Shown here one piece after another: positions 34,433-43,600 of a stretch of 64,000 bases of DNA. A model generated the notes under the pieces. That model searched no databases. It saw nothing but the letters and a program-made list of their open reading frames with translations, and was not told where the DNA came from. Position 1 is the first letter of the stretch; each line of letters begins with the position of its first letter. A program made the translations under genes and the position numbers. The stretch is from contig NC_020126.1 of NCBI RefSeq assembly GCF_000331735.1, positions 6,528,501-6,592,500 of the forward strand, in the 5' to 3' direction. This DNA is from Myxococcus stipitatus DSM 14675 (GTDB taxonomy: Bacteria; Myxococcota; Myxococcia; Myxococcales; Myxococcaceae).

Positions 34433-36145
34433 TTAGCAGTCCACCGGCCCTTTTACAGCCGTCACGGTGGCTTCGACTTCTTCACATCCGCCCAGCGTCC
34501 GCGCCCCATTCGCCGCGAGCTTGATGCCCAGGCGCTCCCCCACCTCCACGTCCGCCGCCGAGCGCACCACCCCGCCATCACGCTGGCGGAACACCACGGA
34601 GTAGCCGCGCGACATCACCTTCAGGGGACTCATCGCGTCCAGCCGTCCCTCGAGACGCTGGAAGCGACGCTGCGCGTCCGCCAGCGTCCCCTGCTGGAGC
34701 GCCCGCAGTCGCGCCTGGTGGGCCGCCAGCCGGGCACGCTCCTTCGCGATGAGCGCCACCGGAGAAGCCCGCTCCAGGCCCAGCCGCGCCGCCGACAACG
34801 TCGCCTGCCGCGAGGACACACTCGCGCGAGCCGCGTCGGAAAGACGCGCGGCCAGCTTCAACAAGTGGGCACGTTGCTCGCCCAAACGGGCCTGTGGCCG
34901 AGAGCGCTGCAGCCGCTCCGCCAGCGCGCGCAGCGACTCACGCCGCTCGCGCACCGCGGGACGCAGCACCCGCATCATCGCCTCCACCTGTTCGGACAGG
35001 TGCAGTCGCTGATGGTTGAGCATCCGCCTGGGGTCCTCCAACTGGGAGGCGAGCTGGCCCTGGTACTCGCGCAGCTCCAGCACCCGGCGCTCCATGGCTC
35101 GCCGCAGCCGACCCGCCTGCGTCGCCAGCGACAGCTCCAGGTCCGCCAGCACGGGCGACAGCCGCTCCGCCGCCGCGCTGGGCGTGGCCGCGCGCCAGTC
35201 CGCCACGAAGTCGGAGATGGTGAAGTCAATCTCGTGGCCAATGGCCGACACCACCGGCACGGGCGAAGCGAAGATGGCCCGCGCCACCTCCTCCTCGTTG
35301 AAGGTCCAGAGGTCCTCCACCGAGCCACCACCACGCGTCACCACGATGACGTCCACGTCGGTGCGCGACAGCCGCGCAATCGCCCGGGCGACTTCGGATG
35401 CGGAGCCCTCGCCTTGCACGCGCGCATCCGCCAGCAGCACGCTCAGCCGAGGGTTGCGCGAATGAAGCACGCGCAAGAAGTCCTGCAGCGCCGCGCCCGT
35501 GCGGCTCGTCACCACGCCGATGCGCTGGGGCAGGAACGGCAGCGGACGAGGCGGACGCACGCGGCGGTCGCCGATGAGCCCCTCGGCCGCGAGCCGCGCC
35601 TTGAGCTGCTCGAAGGCCAGCGCCAGCGCGCCCTCCCCCACCGGCTCCAGCCGCGTGACGATGAGGCTGTAGCGGCCCTGCGGCTCGTACAGGTCCACGC
35701 TGCCCTCGGCCAGCACCTCCATGCCGTCGCGAAGCGCGAAGCGCATGCGCCCCGCGAGCGACGCCCACACCTTCGCGTCGATGGAAGCGACGGGGTCCTT
35801 CAGCGAGAAGTACCAGTGGCCTCGCGCATTCGCGCCGCGAAAACCCGTCACCTCGCCGCGAACCAGCACGCGGGCGAAGCGCGACTCCAACGTCTGCTTG
35901 AGCTGACGCGTGAGCTCACCGACCGAGAGCACCAACCGCTCCGGCTTGGGCGGCGCAGCGGGCACGCCCTCGAGCGGCCCCAGGAGTCCCGTTCCATCCG
36001 CGTCCACCGGCGGAGGAGGCGGCGGCGCCTTCTTCGGCAACGCCACCACCCGCGGAGGCGCGGAGGCCGCGCCGAACAGGTCCCCCTGGAATCCCAACGT
36101 GGCGGGCGGCGGAGACTCGCCGCCCGCGCCTTTGCGCTTCTTCAT
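34433..36145 (-). CDS. xseA: Exodeoxyribonuclease VII large subunit
   Basis: 570 aa; the ATG overlaps the preceding FHA gene's stop (ATGA). After a ~75-residue Pro-rich extension, LSVGELTRQLKQTLESRFARVLVRGEVTGF begins the OB-fold DNA-binding domain. The catalytic domain follows with IGVVTSRTGAALQDFL, VTRGGGSVEDLWTFNEEEVARAI, SAIGHEIDFTISDFVAD and ATPSAAAE. A long coiled coil (~360-500) binds XseB copies. The enzyme degrades single-stranded DNA from both ends in repair. XseA proteins average ~450 residues, so the N-terminal extension is unusual. Confidence 0.95.
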   Translation of the reverse strand: MKKRKGAGGESPPPATLGFQGDLFGAASAPPRVVALPKKAPPPPPPVDADGTGLLGPLEGVPAAPPKPERLVLSVGELTRQLKQTLESRFARVLVRGEVTGFRGANARGHWYFSLKDPVASIDAKVWASLAGRMRFALRDGMEVLAEGSVDLYEPQGRYSLIVTRLEPVGEGALALAFEQLKARLAAEGLIGDRRVRPPRPLPFLPQRIGVVTSRTGAALQDFLRVLHSRNPRLSVLLADARVQGEGSASEVARAIARLSRTDVDVIVVTRGGGSVEDLWTFNEEEVARAIFASPVPVVSAIGHEIDFTISDFVADWRAATPSAAAERLSPVLADLELSLATQAGRLRRAMERRVLELREYQGQLASQLEDPRRMLNHQRLHLSEQVEAMMRVLRPAVRERRESLRALAERLQRSRPQARLGEQRAHLLKLAARLSDAARASVSSRQATLSAARLGLERASPVALIAKERARLAAHQARLRALQQGTLADAQRRFQRLEGRLDAMSPLKVMSRGYSVVFRQRDGGVVRSAADVEVGERLGIKLAANGARTLGGCEEVEATVTAVKGPVDC

Positions 36146-37884
36146 CGCGAGAGCTTCTCGACCCAGGTCTTCGCCTTGTCGTGGTACTCGTCATCCGGAG
36201 GCGTCATCGCCACCACGTCCTTGAACTTGGGCAGTGCATCCTCGGGGCTGCCGTCCTTCAGGGAGTAGGCCTGCAGATAGAGGTCCTTCGCCTTCGTCTT
36301 CAGCTCGCTGATGATGTTGCTGGCGCCCGCGTGACCCGGCTCGGCCTGCAGCGCGCGACGCGAGTACTCCATGGCCCGGGCCCACTGGCCGGCGGCCTTC
36401 GCGCCACTGGCGCTCTTGTAGAAGATGGTGGCCGCGCGCGTTCCCGCATTGCGCGCCATCTTGCTGGTGCGCCCCTCGGTGATGTCCTTGTCCAGCGCGA
36501 GCAGCTTCGACAACCCCTTCGCGTCCAGGTCCTCGATGCGCTTGTAGAGGCCGCCGAACTCCGTGATTTGCGCGAGCAGCTTCTTGCACTGAGGCGTCTT
36601 CGACATGCACGCGTTGAGGATGGACACCGCGCCGGACATGTCGCCGTCGCGGAAGCGCTCGACGGCGGGCTCCCACGGCTTCGGCGCGGGGCCGGTGATG
36701 ACGGGCTTGGGGGCATCCCGAGCGGCGATGGCCCGCACGGCCTCTTCGTTGATGAGCTTCGCGTCGCGGTGCTCCGGGAAGGCCTTCAGGACGTCGTCCG
36801 TGATGACCTTCGCCTGGTCCAGCTGGCCTCCATCCAACGCCGTGCGGGCTTCGCGCGTGCGCTTGTCCGCGAGCTCCGACAGCTCCCGCTTCGCCGCGTT
36901 CACCTGCTCGTAGAGGAACTGGCTCTCTCCCGCCTTCGCCAGGGCCGCCGCGGCCTTGCCCAGCTCCATCTTGGTGAGCGCCTCGCGGGCGTCCGCCAGA
37001 CGGCCCTGGACGGGAATCTCGCGCTCGGCATGGTCGAGGTAGTCCTTCACGCCCGGGTACTCCGGCGCGCGGCTCTGCACCTCTTCCAGCAGGGCCTTGG
37101 CCTCCACCCACTTGCCTTCACGCACCAGGTTCTTCGCGTCCTGGAAGGTCTTGCTCAGCGACTTGCGCTCGGCCTCCATGACGCCGCGCTCGGCGAGCGC
37201 CAGGGCCTCCTGGTTCACCGCCCGCATCTTGAGGAAGCCCAGTCCGAGCAGGAGGACCAGGACGACACCGCCGCCCAGCATCATCAGGCGCAGCTTCTTC
37301 TTCTGGGCCTCGGGGTCCGGCGGAGCATTGGCCGTCGAACGCGCGCTGCGCACCCGGCCCCCCTCCCCTCGCGGGGCAGGACGGGAAGGCGCGCCACCAC
37401 GCCCCGCGGCCGGAGCCGCCGACGCGCCAGGACGGCTGCGCGCGGGGGCGGACACGACGTTCGTGGAGTTGGCGACGTCCTCGAAGCGCAGCTCCGTGTC
37501 GCCCAGGGTGATGACGTCCCCGTTGGCCAGGGGCGTCTCGTCGCCAATGGCATCGCCGTTGACGAGCGTCCCGTTGCCGGAGCCCAAGTCGCTCACCGTC
37601 CAGCCACCGCCCGACTTGCGCACCATGACGTGCTTGCGGGACACGGACGTGTCGGGGATGCAGATGGGGTTGTCGGTGGCGCGACCGATGACGTACTCGC
37701 CATCCTCGAGCTGGAACTCCTCACCCGACTTGGGCCCGGCGACACACACCAGGCGCGGGGACGCAGTGACCGGAGCAGGCCGCGCGGAGGGCGACGGCCT
37801 GCGGGTTGCCGGGCGAGCTCCAGCCCCTCCCGAGGGCGTCCCGGAAGGAGGCCTGCGACGAGCAGGAGGGGAACCGTTGGACAT
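36142..37884 (-). CDS. FHA-TM-TPR protein beside Tad genes
   Basis: 580 aa. A Pro/Arg-rich N-terminus precedes an FHA phosphothreonine-binding domain at ~44-138 with the classic GRATDNP, SRKH and GSGNGT residues. A basic Pro-rich linker follows, then a single membrane segment at ~200-218. About 360 residues of TPR-like helices then lie on the far side of the membrane. This would put the FHA domain in the cytoplasm and the helical repeats in the periplasm. Such proteins can recruit a phosphorylated partner to a membrane machine. It is the last gene before xseA in the run that starts with cpaB, so it probably belongs to the Tad-like apparatus. No exact family name is known to me. Confidence 0.85.
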   Translation of the reverse strand: MSNGSPPARRRPPSGTPSGGAGARPATRRPSPSARPAPVTASPRLVCVAGPKSGEEFQLEDGEYVIGRATDNPICIPDTSVSRKHVMVRKSGGGWTVSDLGSGNGTLVNGDAIGDETPLANGDVITLGDTELRFEDVANSTNVVSAPARSRPGASAAPAAGRGGAPSRPAPRGEGGRVRSARSTANAPPDPEAQKKKLRLMMLGGGVVLVLLLGLGFLKMRAVNQEALALAERGVMEAERKSLSKTFQDAKNLVREGKWVEAKALLEEVQSRAPEYPGVKDYLDHAEREIPVQGRLADAREALTKMELGKAAAALAKAGESQFLYEQVNAAKRELSELADKRTREARTALDGGQLDQAKVITDDVLKAFPEHRDAKLINEEAVRAIAARDAPKPVITGPAPKPWEPAVERFRDGDMSGAVSILNACMSKTPQCKKLLAQITEFGGLYKRIEDLDAKGLSKLLALDKDITEGRTSKMARNAGTRAATIFYKSASGAKAAGQWARAMEYSRRALQAEPGHAGASNIISELKTKAKDLYLQAYSLKDGSPEDALPKFKDVVAMTPPDDEYHDKAKTWVEKLSR

Positions 37885-37920
37885 GACGAATCACCGACTT
37901 CCTAGAAATGGAGCACCAGC

Positions 37921-39888
37921 TCAGAGCTCGTGCTCGAACGCCTTTTCCTTGGCCAGATTGTGGCAGCGATGCTCGGTGGTAGGGAAGCGTCTGCTGACCT
38001 CTTGCAGTGCCGCTCGGGCCTTCCTCGCGCTGCGGAACTGCACACTCTGCTGGAATTCCAGCATGAGCTGGGCACATTGGTGGTCCAGCTCGGCCGAGGC
38101 TTGTGACAGGTAGTACCGCACGTCCTCGTACAGCTCCGGCTTCGTGTCCAGCGCTTCCAGGGTCAGCCAGGCGGCGCGGAACTGCTGCCAGGAGCGGAAC
38201 AGGTTCTCGGAACCGACGCCCTTGGCGTCGAAGAACCGCCGCCCGGCCGACGCGTACTCGCGGGCCTGGGACAGGAGCTGCTCGGGGGGGAGCTCTGGCA
38301 CCGGGATGATCTCCACCCGCAGGTTCCAGACACGCCAGGTCTCCTGACCCGGAGGGTTGCGGACGTTGTCGAACGCGACCGTGTTGAGCTCGCCGCGCTT
38401 GAGCGTGCCCACGGGGAGGATGAGCTCCAGCTCCCGCTCGGCGGTGGTGGTGGTATCGGGTGGGACCCAGCCCAGGTTCACCCCGTTGAGGACCAGGCCC
38501 ACCTCCTCCTTCGAGATGTCCTTGGCCTGGTAGCGCAAGAGCGCCACGGCGCGGGTGGGCGCCACGAACTGGAACTCGAAGGACTTCTGGTCGGAGCGCT
38601 CCCAGCGCACCCCTTCCCCCAGGCCGAAGGAGTCCGGGGTGGCGTCGACGCCCAAGGTGGTCGGCTCCCGCCCGCCCGTCCCCATCGCCGCCCTACCGTC
38701 CAGGTAGACCGACGCCACTGCGCCCCCCACCGCCGCCACGACGCAGAGCAGCGCCAGGGAGGTCAGGAGCTTGCGGGCGACCGAGAGGTCGCGCCACCAC
38801 AGCACGAGCTGCCCACCTCGGGTCCGGGCCAGGTCCCGCCGCTCACGGGCCCGGTCGGCCGCCGTGGGCCCCGACGCCGAGGGCGCGGGAGGCACCGGAG
38901 CCACCTGCGGCTGCGACCGCGCGAGCTGCGGGGGAGGCGCCGAGGGAACGAGCGGCGTTGCCACCGGCAACCGGGTGATGGGCCGGGTGGATTCGTCGTC
39001 GACGTCGACGACGGTCGCCGCCTCCAACAGGCCGGCCACGCCCTTGAGCGTGGGCAGCGCCAACTCGGTGCGCTCTTCGGGCTCGTCCGGTGGGAGAACC
39101 GGGACAGAGGGCAGACCCGGTGGAGCGAGTACATCCGTCCGCTCGAGGGCGGGCGGCGGGGACACCGTCCCCAGGCTGGCCATGGCGAAGGGATTCCCTC
39201 CAGCGGCGACACCGACTTCCGTGTGCTCGTCGGCCAGAGACTCCATCAACGGAAGCAGTCTGGGCGGGACGCCAGGGCTCGCGAGGGTGGGCAGCGCCAC
39301 CTCCGTGCGCTCCTCACGCTCCTCCAGCATGTCATCCGGGACGGGCGGAAAGCTCGGCGCCCCGAACGGCCCCGCCACGGTGGACAGACCCAGCTCGGTG
39401 CGCTCTTCGAGGAGCGGCTCGAAGACAGGAAGGGCCGAGGGGACCTGCGCCAAGGCAGACCGAGGCCCCTTGCTGGCGGGCCCCGGCGAAGGTTGCGACC
39501 CAGCCACGACAGGCACCGGGCGCGGGGCCACGGAAACCACCGCGGGGAGCTCTCCGGTGGCGAGAAACTCCTGACCGCTGGAGTCCACGCTCACCGAGGG
39601 CAGCGGGCTCCGAGGAAGGGGCACACGCCGGATGGGGCGGGTGGCGTCCTCATCTCCATCGGGAGGCACCCAGACGAAGGTGAACTCCACGGGGCCGACC
39701 CCCAACCGGTCGCCATCGCGGAGGAGCTGCTCCCCCGTCAACGACCGACCGTTGAGCGCCGTGCCGTTGGCGCTGCCGACGTCCTCGGCGAAGTACTGCC
39801 CGCCCCGCATGATGATGCGCGCGTGGTGCCGGGAGACACCATGGTCGTGCAGCACCACGTCGTTCTCCGAGGTGCGGCCAATCTTCAC
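37921..39888 (-). CDS. FHA-TM protein with repeated Thr motifs
   Basis: 655 aa from GTG 39888, but this start falls inside the FHA domain. In-frame codons upstream (PILLSITKGLQEGRELVFEQAEV) supply the missing first strands, so a non-standard start near 39951-39957 is possible. FHA residues follow: GRTSEND, SRHH and GSANGT. A long Pro-rich region (75-350) carries five [E/D]-x-T-[E/D] type repeats (EERTEL and variants) and two TRPI motifs. A membrane segment at ~373-396 leads to a ~260-residue periplasmic part with a probable beta-sandwich and helices. The Thr repeats look like kinase targets that an FHA domain could bind. It is placed directly after tadC. Confidence 0.82.
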   Translation of the reverse strand: MKIGRTSENDVVLHDHGVSRHHARIIMRGGQYFAEDVGSANGTALNGRSLTGEQLLRDGDRLGVGPVEFTFVWVPPDGDEDATRPIRRVPLPRSPLPSVSVDSSGQEFLATGELPAVVSVAPRPVPVVAGSQPSPGPASKGPRSALAQVPSALPVFEPLLEERTELGLSTVAGPFGAPSFPPVPDDMLEEREERTEVALPTLASPGVPPRLLPLMESLADEHTEVGVAAGGNPFAMASLGTVSPPPALERTDVLAPPGLPSVPVLPPDEPEERTELALPTLKGVAGLLEAATVVDVDDESTRPITRLPVATPLVPSAPPPQLARSQPQVAPVPPAPSASGPTAADRARERRDLARTRGGQLVLWWRDLSVARKLLTSLALLCVVAAVGGAVASVYLDGRAAMGTGGREPTTLGVDATPDSFGLGEGVRWERSDQKSFEFQFVAPTRAVALLRYQAKDISKEEVGLVLNGVNLGWVPPDTTTTAERELELILPVGTLKRGELNTVAFDNVRNPPGQETWRVWNLRVEIIPVPELPPEQLLSQAREYASAGRRFFDAKGVGSENLFRSWQQFRAAWLTLEALDTKPELYEDVRYYLSQASAELDHQCAQLMLEFQQSVQFRSARKARAALQEVSRRFPTTEHRCHNLAKEKAFEHEL

Positions 39889-39961
39889 TTCGGCCTGCTC
39901 GAAGACGAGCTCCCGTCCCTCCTGGAGCCCCTTGGTGATGGAGAGGAGGATGGGCAGTGGA

Positions 39962-40849
39962 CTACCCCGCGAGCTCGCCGAAGAAGAACTGGAACACGAT
40001 GGGCCCGAAGAGCACCATGAACACGGTCGGGAAGATGCAGGCGATGAGCGGGAAGAGCATCTTCACCGGCGCCTCACCGGCCAGCTTCTCCGCGCGCTGC
40101 GTCCGGTCGATGCGCATCTGCGTGGACTGGATGCGCAGCACCTTGCCCAAGCTCGTTCCCATCTTGTCCGCCTGGATGAGCGCGGTGACGAACGTCGTCA
40201 GCGAGGGCAGGTCCACGCGGACGATCATGCTCTTGAGACCCTCTTCACGCGTCTTGCCCATCTTGAGCTGCTTGAGCACGAGCTGAAGCTCTTCGCGCAG
40301 CGGGCCCGCCTTGCCCTTCTCCACCACCTTCGCCAGCGCGGCGGTGAAGTCCAGACCCGCCTCGACCGACAACGTCAGGAGGTCCAGGTTGTACGGCAGC
40401 GCGCGGCTGATGAGCAGGTGGCGCTTCTTCACCTGGTCGTTCAGCCACAGCAGCGGGTAGTACATGCCGAAGAGCAGGAAGAGCAGCGACCACGCCAGGT
40501 TCTGGCCGACGCCGTTGACGATGATGAGGCCCATCAGCAGGCCCACCACGGCGCTCACTTCCTGGAGCGCCATCATGTCCTCGGGCTTGTAGCCCTGGGG
40601 CTCGCCCGCCTTGATGAGATTGCGGCGCGACTTCGCCTCGTAGCTGGGCCAGATGAAGCGGCGGTTGAAGGCCCCCAGCCGGCGGATGGCCACCGAGCCG
40701 AAGCCCTTCATTCCGCCCTGGGACTCGTCGCGCACTTCCGACAGGAAGCGCTCGAAGAGCACCTGGTACATGCCCAGTCCGAAGAAGCCCACCGCTCCCG
40801 CGAAGAGCAGCGCCGAGCTGCCGACCAACACTTGGGTCAGGAGATCCAC
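39962..40849 (-). CDS. tadC: Tad inner-membrane platform protein TadC
   Basis: 295 aa. GTG 40849 is supported by GAGGGG 6 nt upstream. It is a type II secretion F-like protein of the TadC group: N-terminal and C-terminal membrane segments flank a cytoplasmic helical domain (LISRALPYNLDLLTLSVEAGLDFTAALAKV, TALIQADKMGTSLGKVLRIQSTQMR), and it ends with a FPLIACIFPTVFMVLFGPI segment. It forms the inner-membrane platform with TadB on which an ATPase assembles pilins or pseudopilins. In M. xanthus the equivalent would be one of the Kil platform proteins of contact-dependent killing. It lies 10 nt after tadB. Confidence 0.9.
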   Translation of the reverse strand: MDLLTQVLVGSSALLFAGAVGFFGLGMYQVLFERFLSEVRDESQGGMKGFGSVAIRRLGAFNRRFIWPSYEAKSRRNLIKAGEPQGYKPEDMMALQEVSAVVGLLMGLIIVNGVGQNLAWSLLFLLFGMYYPLLWLNDQVKKRHLLISRALPYNLDLLTLSVEAGLDFTAALAKVVEKGKAGPLREELQLVLKQLKMGKTREEGLKSMIVRVDLPSLTTFVTALIQADKMGTSLGKVLRIQSTQMRIDRTQRAEKLAGEAPVKMLFPLIACIFPTVFMVLFGPIVFQFFFGELAG

Positions 40850-40859
40850 CGGCAACCCC

Positions 40860-41705
40860 TCAAATATCGATGTTGACGATGCGCCGGATGATGAGGATGC
40901 CCATCACTTCCATGATGGCGATCAGCACCACGAGGATCCACCCGAAGAAGTGGTTCATCATGGGCTCCATCAGGTCCGGCCGCATGTAGTTGAGCACCAT
41001 GCCGAGCACCGCCGGCATGGCCGCGACAATCCACCCCTGCAGCTTGCCCTGCGAGGTGAGCGCGTCGATCTTTCCCTCGAGCCGGAAGCGCTCGCGAATC
41101 ACCGTGGAGATGGTCTCGAACATCTCGGCCATGTTGCCGCCGAGCTGACGCGCGATGTTCGTGGACACCACCACCAGCTCCAGGTCATCGCTGCCCACGC
41201 GGCGCCCCATGTTGATGAGCGCCTCCTCCAGCGGCACACCCAGCTTCACTTCCTTCACGAACAGGCCGAACTCCTGCGACAGCGGAGGCATCGCCTCGCG
41301 CGCCACATGCTCGATGGCCTGCGGGAAGGTGAGACCCGCCTTGAACGCGTTCGCCATGGCCTGCAGCGCATCCACCAACTGGATGTTGAACTTCTTGATG
41401 CGCCGCTTGCGGTAGTGCTTGACCAGCAGCATCGGCAGGAAGAAGCCGAACACCGTGGCGACGACGGCCAGGATGGGGTTGAAGATGATGTACGACAGGA
41501 TGCCCAGCAAGCACATGCACGCGATGTTGAGGACCAACATCTGCCGTGCATCGATGAAGAGGAACATGTCGCTCAAGTCGTTCATCGACTTGGCGACGTA
41601 GCGCTCCTGGTACTGCTCATACGCCTTCGACAGGACGCTGAAGATCACCAGGCTGAAGAAGAAGACCGAGCCGGTGACGAGGAGGAGGACGATTCCAGCA
41701 AGCAT
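40860..41705 (-). CDS. tadB: Tad inner-membrane platform protein TadB
   Basis: 281 aa, a T2SSF-domain protein of the TadB group with membrane segments at ~5-25, ~65-100 and ~245-275. The cytoplasmic domain carries FNIQLVDALQAMANAFKAGLTFPQAIEHVAREAMPPLSQEF and VVVSTNIARQLGGNMAEMFETISTVIRER, the usual conserved parts. It pairs with TadC. It follows cpaB by 39 nt, and no TadA-type ATPase gene separates them, unlike the standard tadZABC order. Confidence 0.9.
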   Translation of the reverse strand: MLAGIVLLLVTGSVFFFSLVIFSVLSKAYEQYQERYVAKSMNDLSDMFLFIDARQMLVLNIACMCLLGILSYIIFNPILAVVATVFGFFLPMLLVKHYRKRRIKKFNIQLVDALQAMANAFKAGLTFPQAIEHVAREAMPPLSQEFGLFVKEVKLGVPLEEALINMGRRVGSDDLELVVVSTNIARQLGGNMAEMFETISTVIRERFRLEGKIDALTSQGKLQGWIVAAMPAVLGMVLNYMRPDLMEPMMNHFFGWILVVLIAIMEVMGILIIRRIVNIDI

Positions 41706-41744
41706 GCGGGCGCTTCCCGGGGGCTGAGGGCGGCGAGGCGCCCG

Positions 41745-42560
41745 TTACTGGGCGCCAGCGGCGGCGGCCTTCTCGCCACCACCCTTGATGATCTGGATGA
41801 TCTCCTGACGCTTCTTCTCCAGCACGCGGGTGCGCTCACCCGACAGCAGCGTGCTGATGGTCGCGCGGCCGCGCTCCTCGATGAGGTCCACGTCGTCCTC
41901 GTTGCGCAGCGAGAGCGTCAGCGAGCCGAGCTCCGTCGCGAGCACCAGGATTTCGGCCTCTTCCGGCAGCACCATCAGCGAGACGTTGTTGTACTCGCGC
42001 TGGTTCTCCGGGATGAGGTTCACGTTGGTGGTACCGGTGATCTTGCCCGTGGCCACCACGATGATGTTCTGCAGCAGCGTGACGCCGACGTTCTCGTCCG
42101 TCTGCGGATCGCGGAACGTGCCGATGATGTCGACGTGGTCGTTCGGGCGAATCCACCCGCCGACGGCCGTGGCGTTCTTCGCGTCGATGGTCATCGCGCG
42201 CATCTTCTTCTGGACCTTCGACGACAACCGCTCGGCCGCCTTGGTCGTCTCGAACTGGCTCCACAGCAGCGGATCACCCGCCTGCAGCGCCACGAGCACC
42301 TTCTGGTTCACCACGTACGACGCCGAGTCCGGACGGACCACCGACGAGGTGACGAACTGCTCGGGCACCGAGCGTTGGGAGATCATCTCGAAGGTGATGA
42401 CAGTTCCTTCGGGAATGTCCTGGGCCGCGACGACGACGGGGACCAGGTTCCAGCCACGGCGGACATCGGATTCCTTCTTCTTGATGGCGGAATACGCGAT
42501 GACGCCGGCCAGAAGGCCGAGCACGAGCGCAACGACGAGCGGAGTCTTGCCCTTCAGCAT
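41745..42560 (-). CDS. cpaB: Tad pilus assembly protein CpaB/RcpC with SAF domain
   Basis: 271 aa. A signal-anchor segment (KTPLVVALVLGLLAGVIAYSAI) is followed by an SAF domain (PVVVAAQDIPEGTVITFEMIS, ~40-105) and the RcpC/CpaB core (GWIRPNDHVDIIGTF, VTLLQNIIVVATG, SLMVLPEEAEILVLATELGSLTLSLRNEDD). The family sits in the periplasm and helps the secretin and the pilus pass the envelope. GGAGG lies ~10 nt before the ATG. It is the first gene after a strong promoter and so opens the cpaB-tadB-tadC-FHA-FHA operon. Confidence 0.92.
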   Translation of the reverse strand: MLKGKTPLVVALVLGLLAGVIAYSAIKKKESDVRRGWNLVPVVVAAQDIPEGTVITFEMISQRSVPEQFVTSSVVRPDSASYVVNQKVLVALQAGDPLLWSQFETTKAAERLSSKVQKKMRAMTIDAKNATAVGGWIRPNDHVDIIGTFRDPQTDENVGVTLLQNIIVVATGKITGTTNVNLIPENQREYNNVSLMVLPEEAEILVLATELGSLTLSLRNEDDVDLIEERGRATISTLLSGERTRVLEKKRQEIIQIIKGGGEKAAAAGAQ

Positions 42561-42659
42561 GGTTCAGGAACCTCCAAAACGGGGGGGCGCCGTTCGGCGG
42601 CAAAGGCGGTCAAGGGTGTAGAAATCTAGAAAGGCGCACCTTGGCGCCGATGGCGCGAG

Positions 42660-42689
42660 ATGTTAGCCGTGCGATAGAGCAGGTGTCAA
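42660..42689 (-). promoter_or_regulatory. Near-consensus promoter of the cpaB-tadBC-FHA operon
   Basis: On the minus strand TTGACA (42684-42689) and TAACAT (42660-42665) are 18 nt apart. The -35 is a perfect consensus. A leader of about 90 nt then precedes cpaB. It includes a small GGCGC/GCGCC hairpin followed by a T-rich stretch around 42620-42650 that could attenuate transcription, though weakly. Confidence 0.7.
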
Positions 42690-42748
42690 AACCACCTCCC
42701 GCGACAGCACCGAATCCCGCGCCATCCTTGTTGGATTGGGCGGTTAGG

Positions 42749-43474
42749 TCAGCCCTTCGGGAGGCTCGCGATGCGCCGCTCGTCCTCCGAGGTCAGCCCG
42801 TTGTACTCGGTGATGTTGTAGAGGGCGTCCTGGACGATGGTGATGTCGTCCTGGCTCTTGATGGCCTTGTTCTGCAGGAGCCGGAGCAGCGTGAGGATGT
42901 CCGGGTCCGTGGAGACAGGCCCCAGCCGGTAGGGGACTCCCTCCTCGGAGGGCGCTCGCTTCTCGTTGATGCAGTACATGTGGAGGGGAACGAGGAACGG
43001 CTTCTCCTCGGAGCCCGCATCGGGCCCCGCATCGATGCCGCCCGGGCCAATGCCCGTGGGCGGAATCGTGATGCGGATGCGGTCCATCAACATGCCGTTC
43101 TGATATCGGCTCGCCGACGCGCTCAGCATGACGAGGGCCGGCTCGAACGTCATCGTCACGGGGGCCCCCGAGAGGTTGCGCAGCGGCACGCACACCAGCA
43201 CGCCCTGCCCCGTGCCCTGGGGCGCCACGCCGTTGCCGCAGTCCCCGTCCGCGTCGCTCGCGCCATACGGGTCGCCCGCAAGCTCGATTCCGGGTGGGAA
43301 GTTGAAGGGGTTCCCCACGGGCGCCCCGGGGTCTTCACCAAAGCCCGGGCGCTCTTTGTTCACGCCCGCATCGAAGGTGATGAGACCGCCACCTCCGCCA
43401 TTCTCACTGCACGCCAGCACCCCTGCCCCAACGCCCGCGACGACGACCATCCACTTCCAGGCCGCATGCGCCAT
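42749..43474 (-). CDS. Lipoprotein of the Tad-like cluster
   Basis: 241 aa from ATG 43474, with AAGGAG 6 nt upstream. The signal MAHAAWKWMVVVAGVGAGVLAC ends in a lipobox (VLAC), and the mature protein begins with a Gly-rich stretch. Further on, a DADGDCGNGVAPQGTGQG stretch may bind metal or be a loop. Then come beta-type segments and a helical C-terminus (DILTLLRLLQNKAIKSQDDITIVQDALYNITE). No family is recognised. By position it is an envelope component of the Tad/Kil-like machine, for example a secretin helper, but this is inference. Confidence 0.78.
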   Translation of the reverse strand: MAHAAWKWMVVVAGVGAGVLACSENGGGGGLITFDAGVNKERPGFGEDPGAPVGNPFNFPPGIELAGDPYGASDADGDCGNGVAPQGTGQGVLVCVPLRNLSGAPVTMTFEPALVMLSASASRYQNGMLMDRIRITIPPTGIGPGGIDAGPDAGSEEKPFLVPLHMYCINEKRAPSEEGVPYRLGPVSTDPDILTLLRLLQNKAIKSQDDITIVQDALYNITEYNGLTSEDERRIASLPKG

Positions 43475-43600
43475 TGCGCGCTCCTTGTCCTCGCTTTCGA
43501 GGCGATGGCGAACCTTCCGGCCACGGGCCACCGCGTCACGAGGTGGCCCGAGACTGGCCGACTCCCGGGTCGTCGGCAACACCGGCGTTCGTCAAACCCG

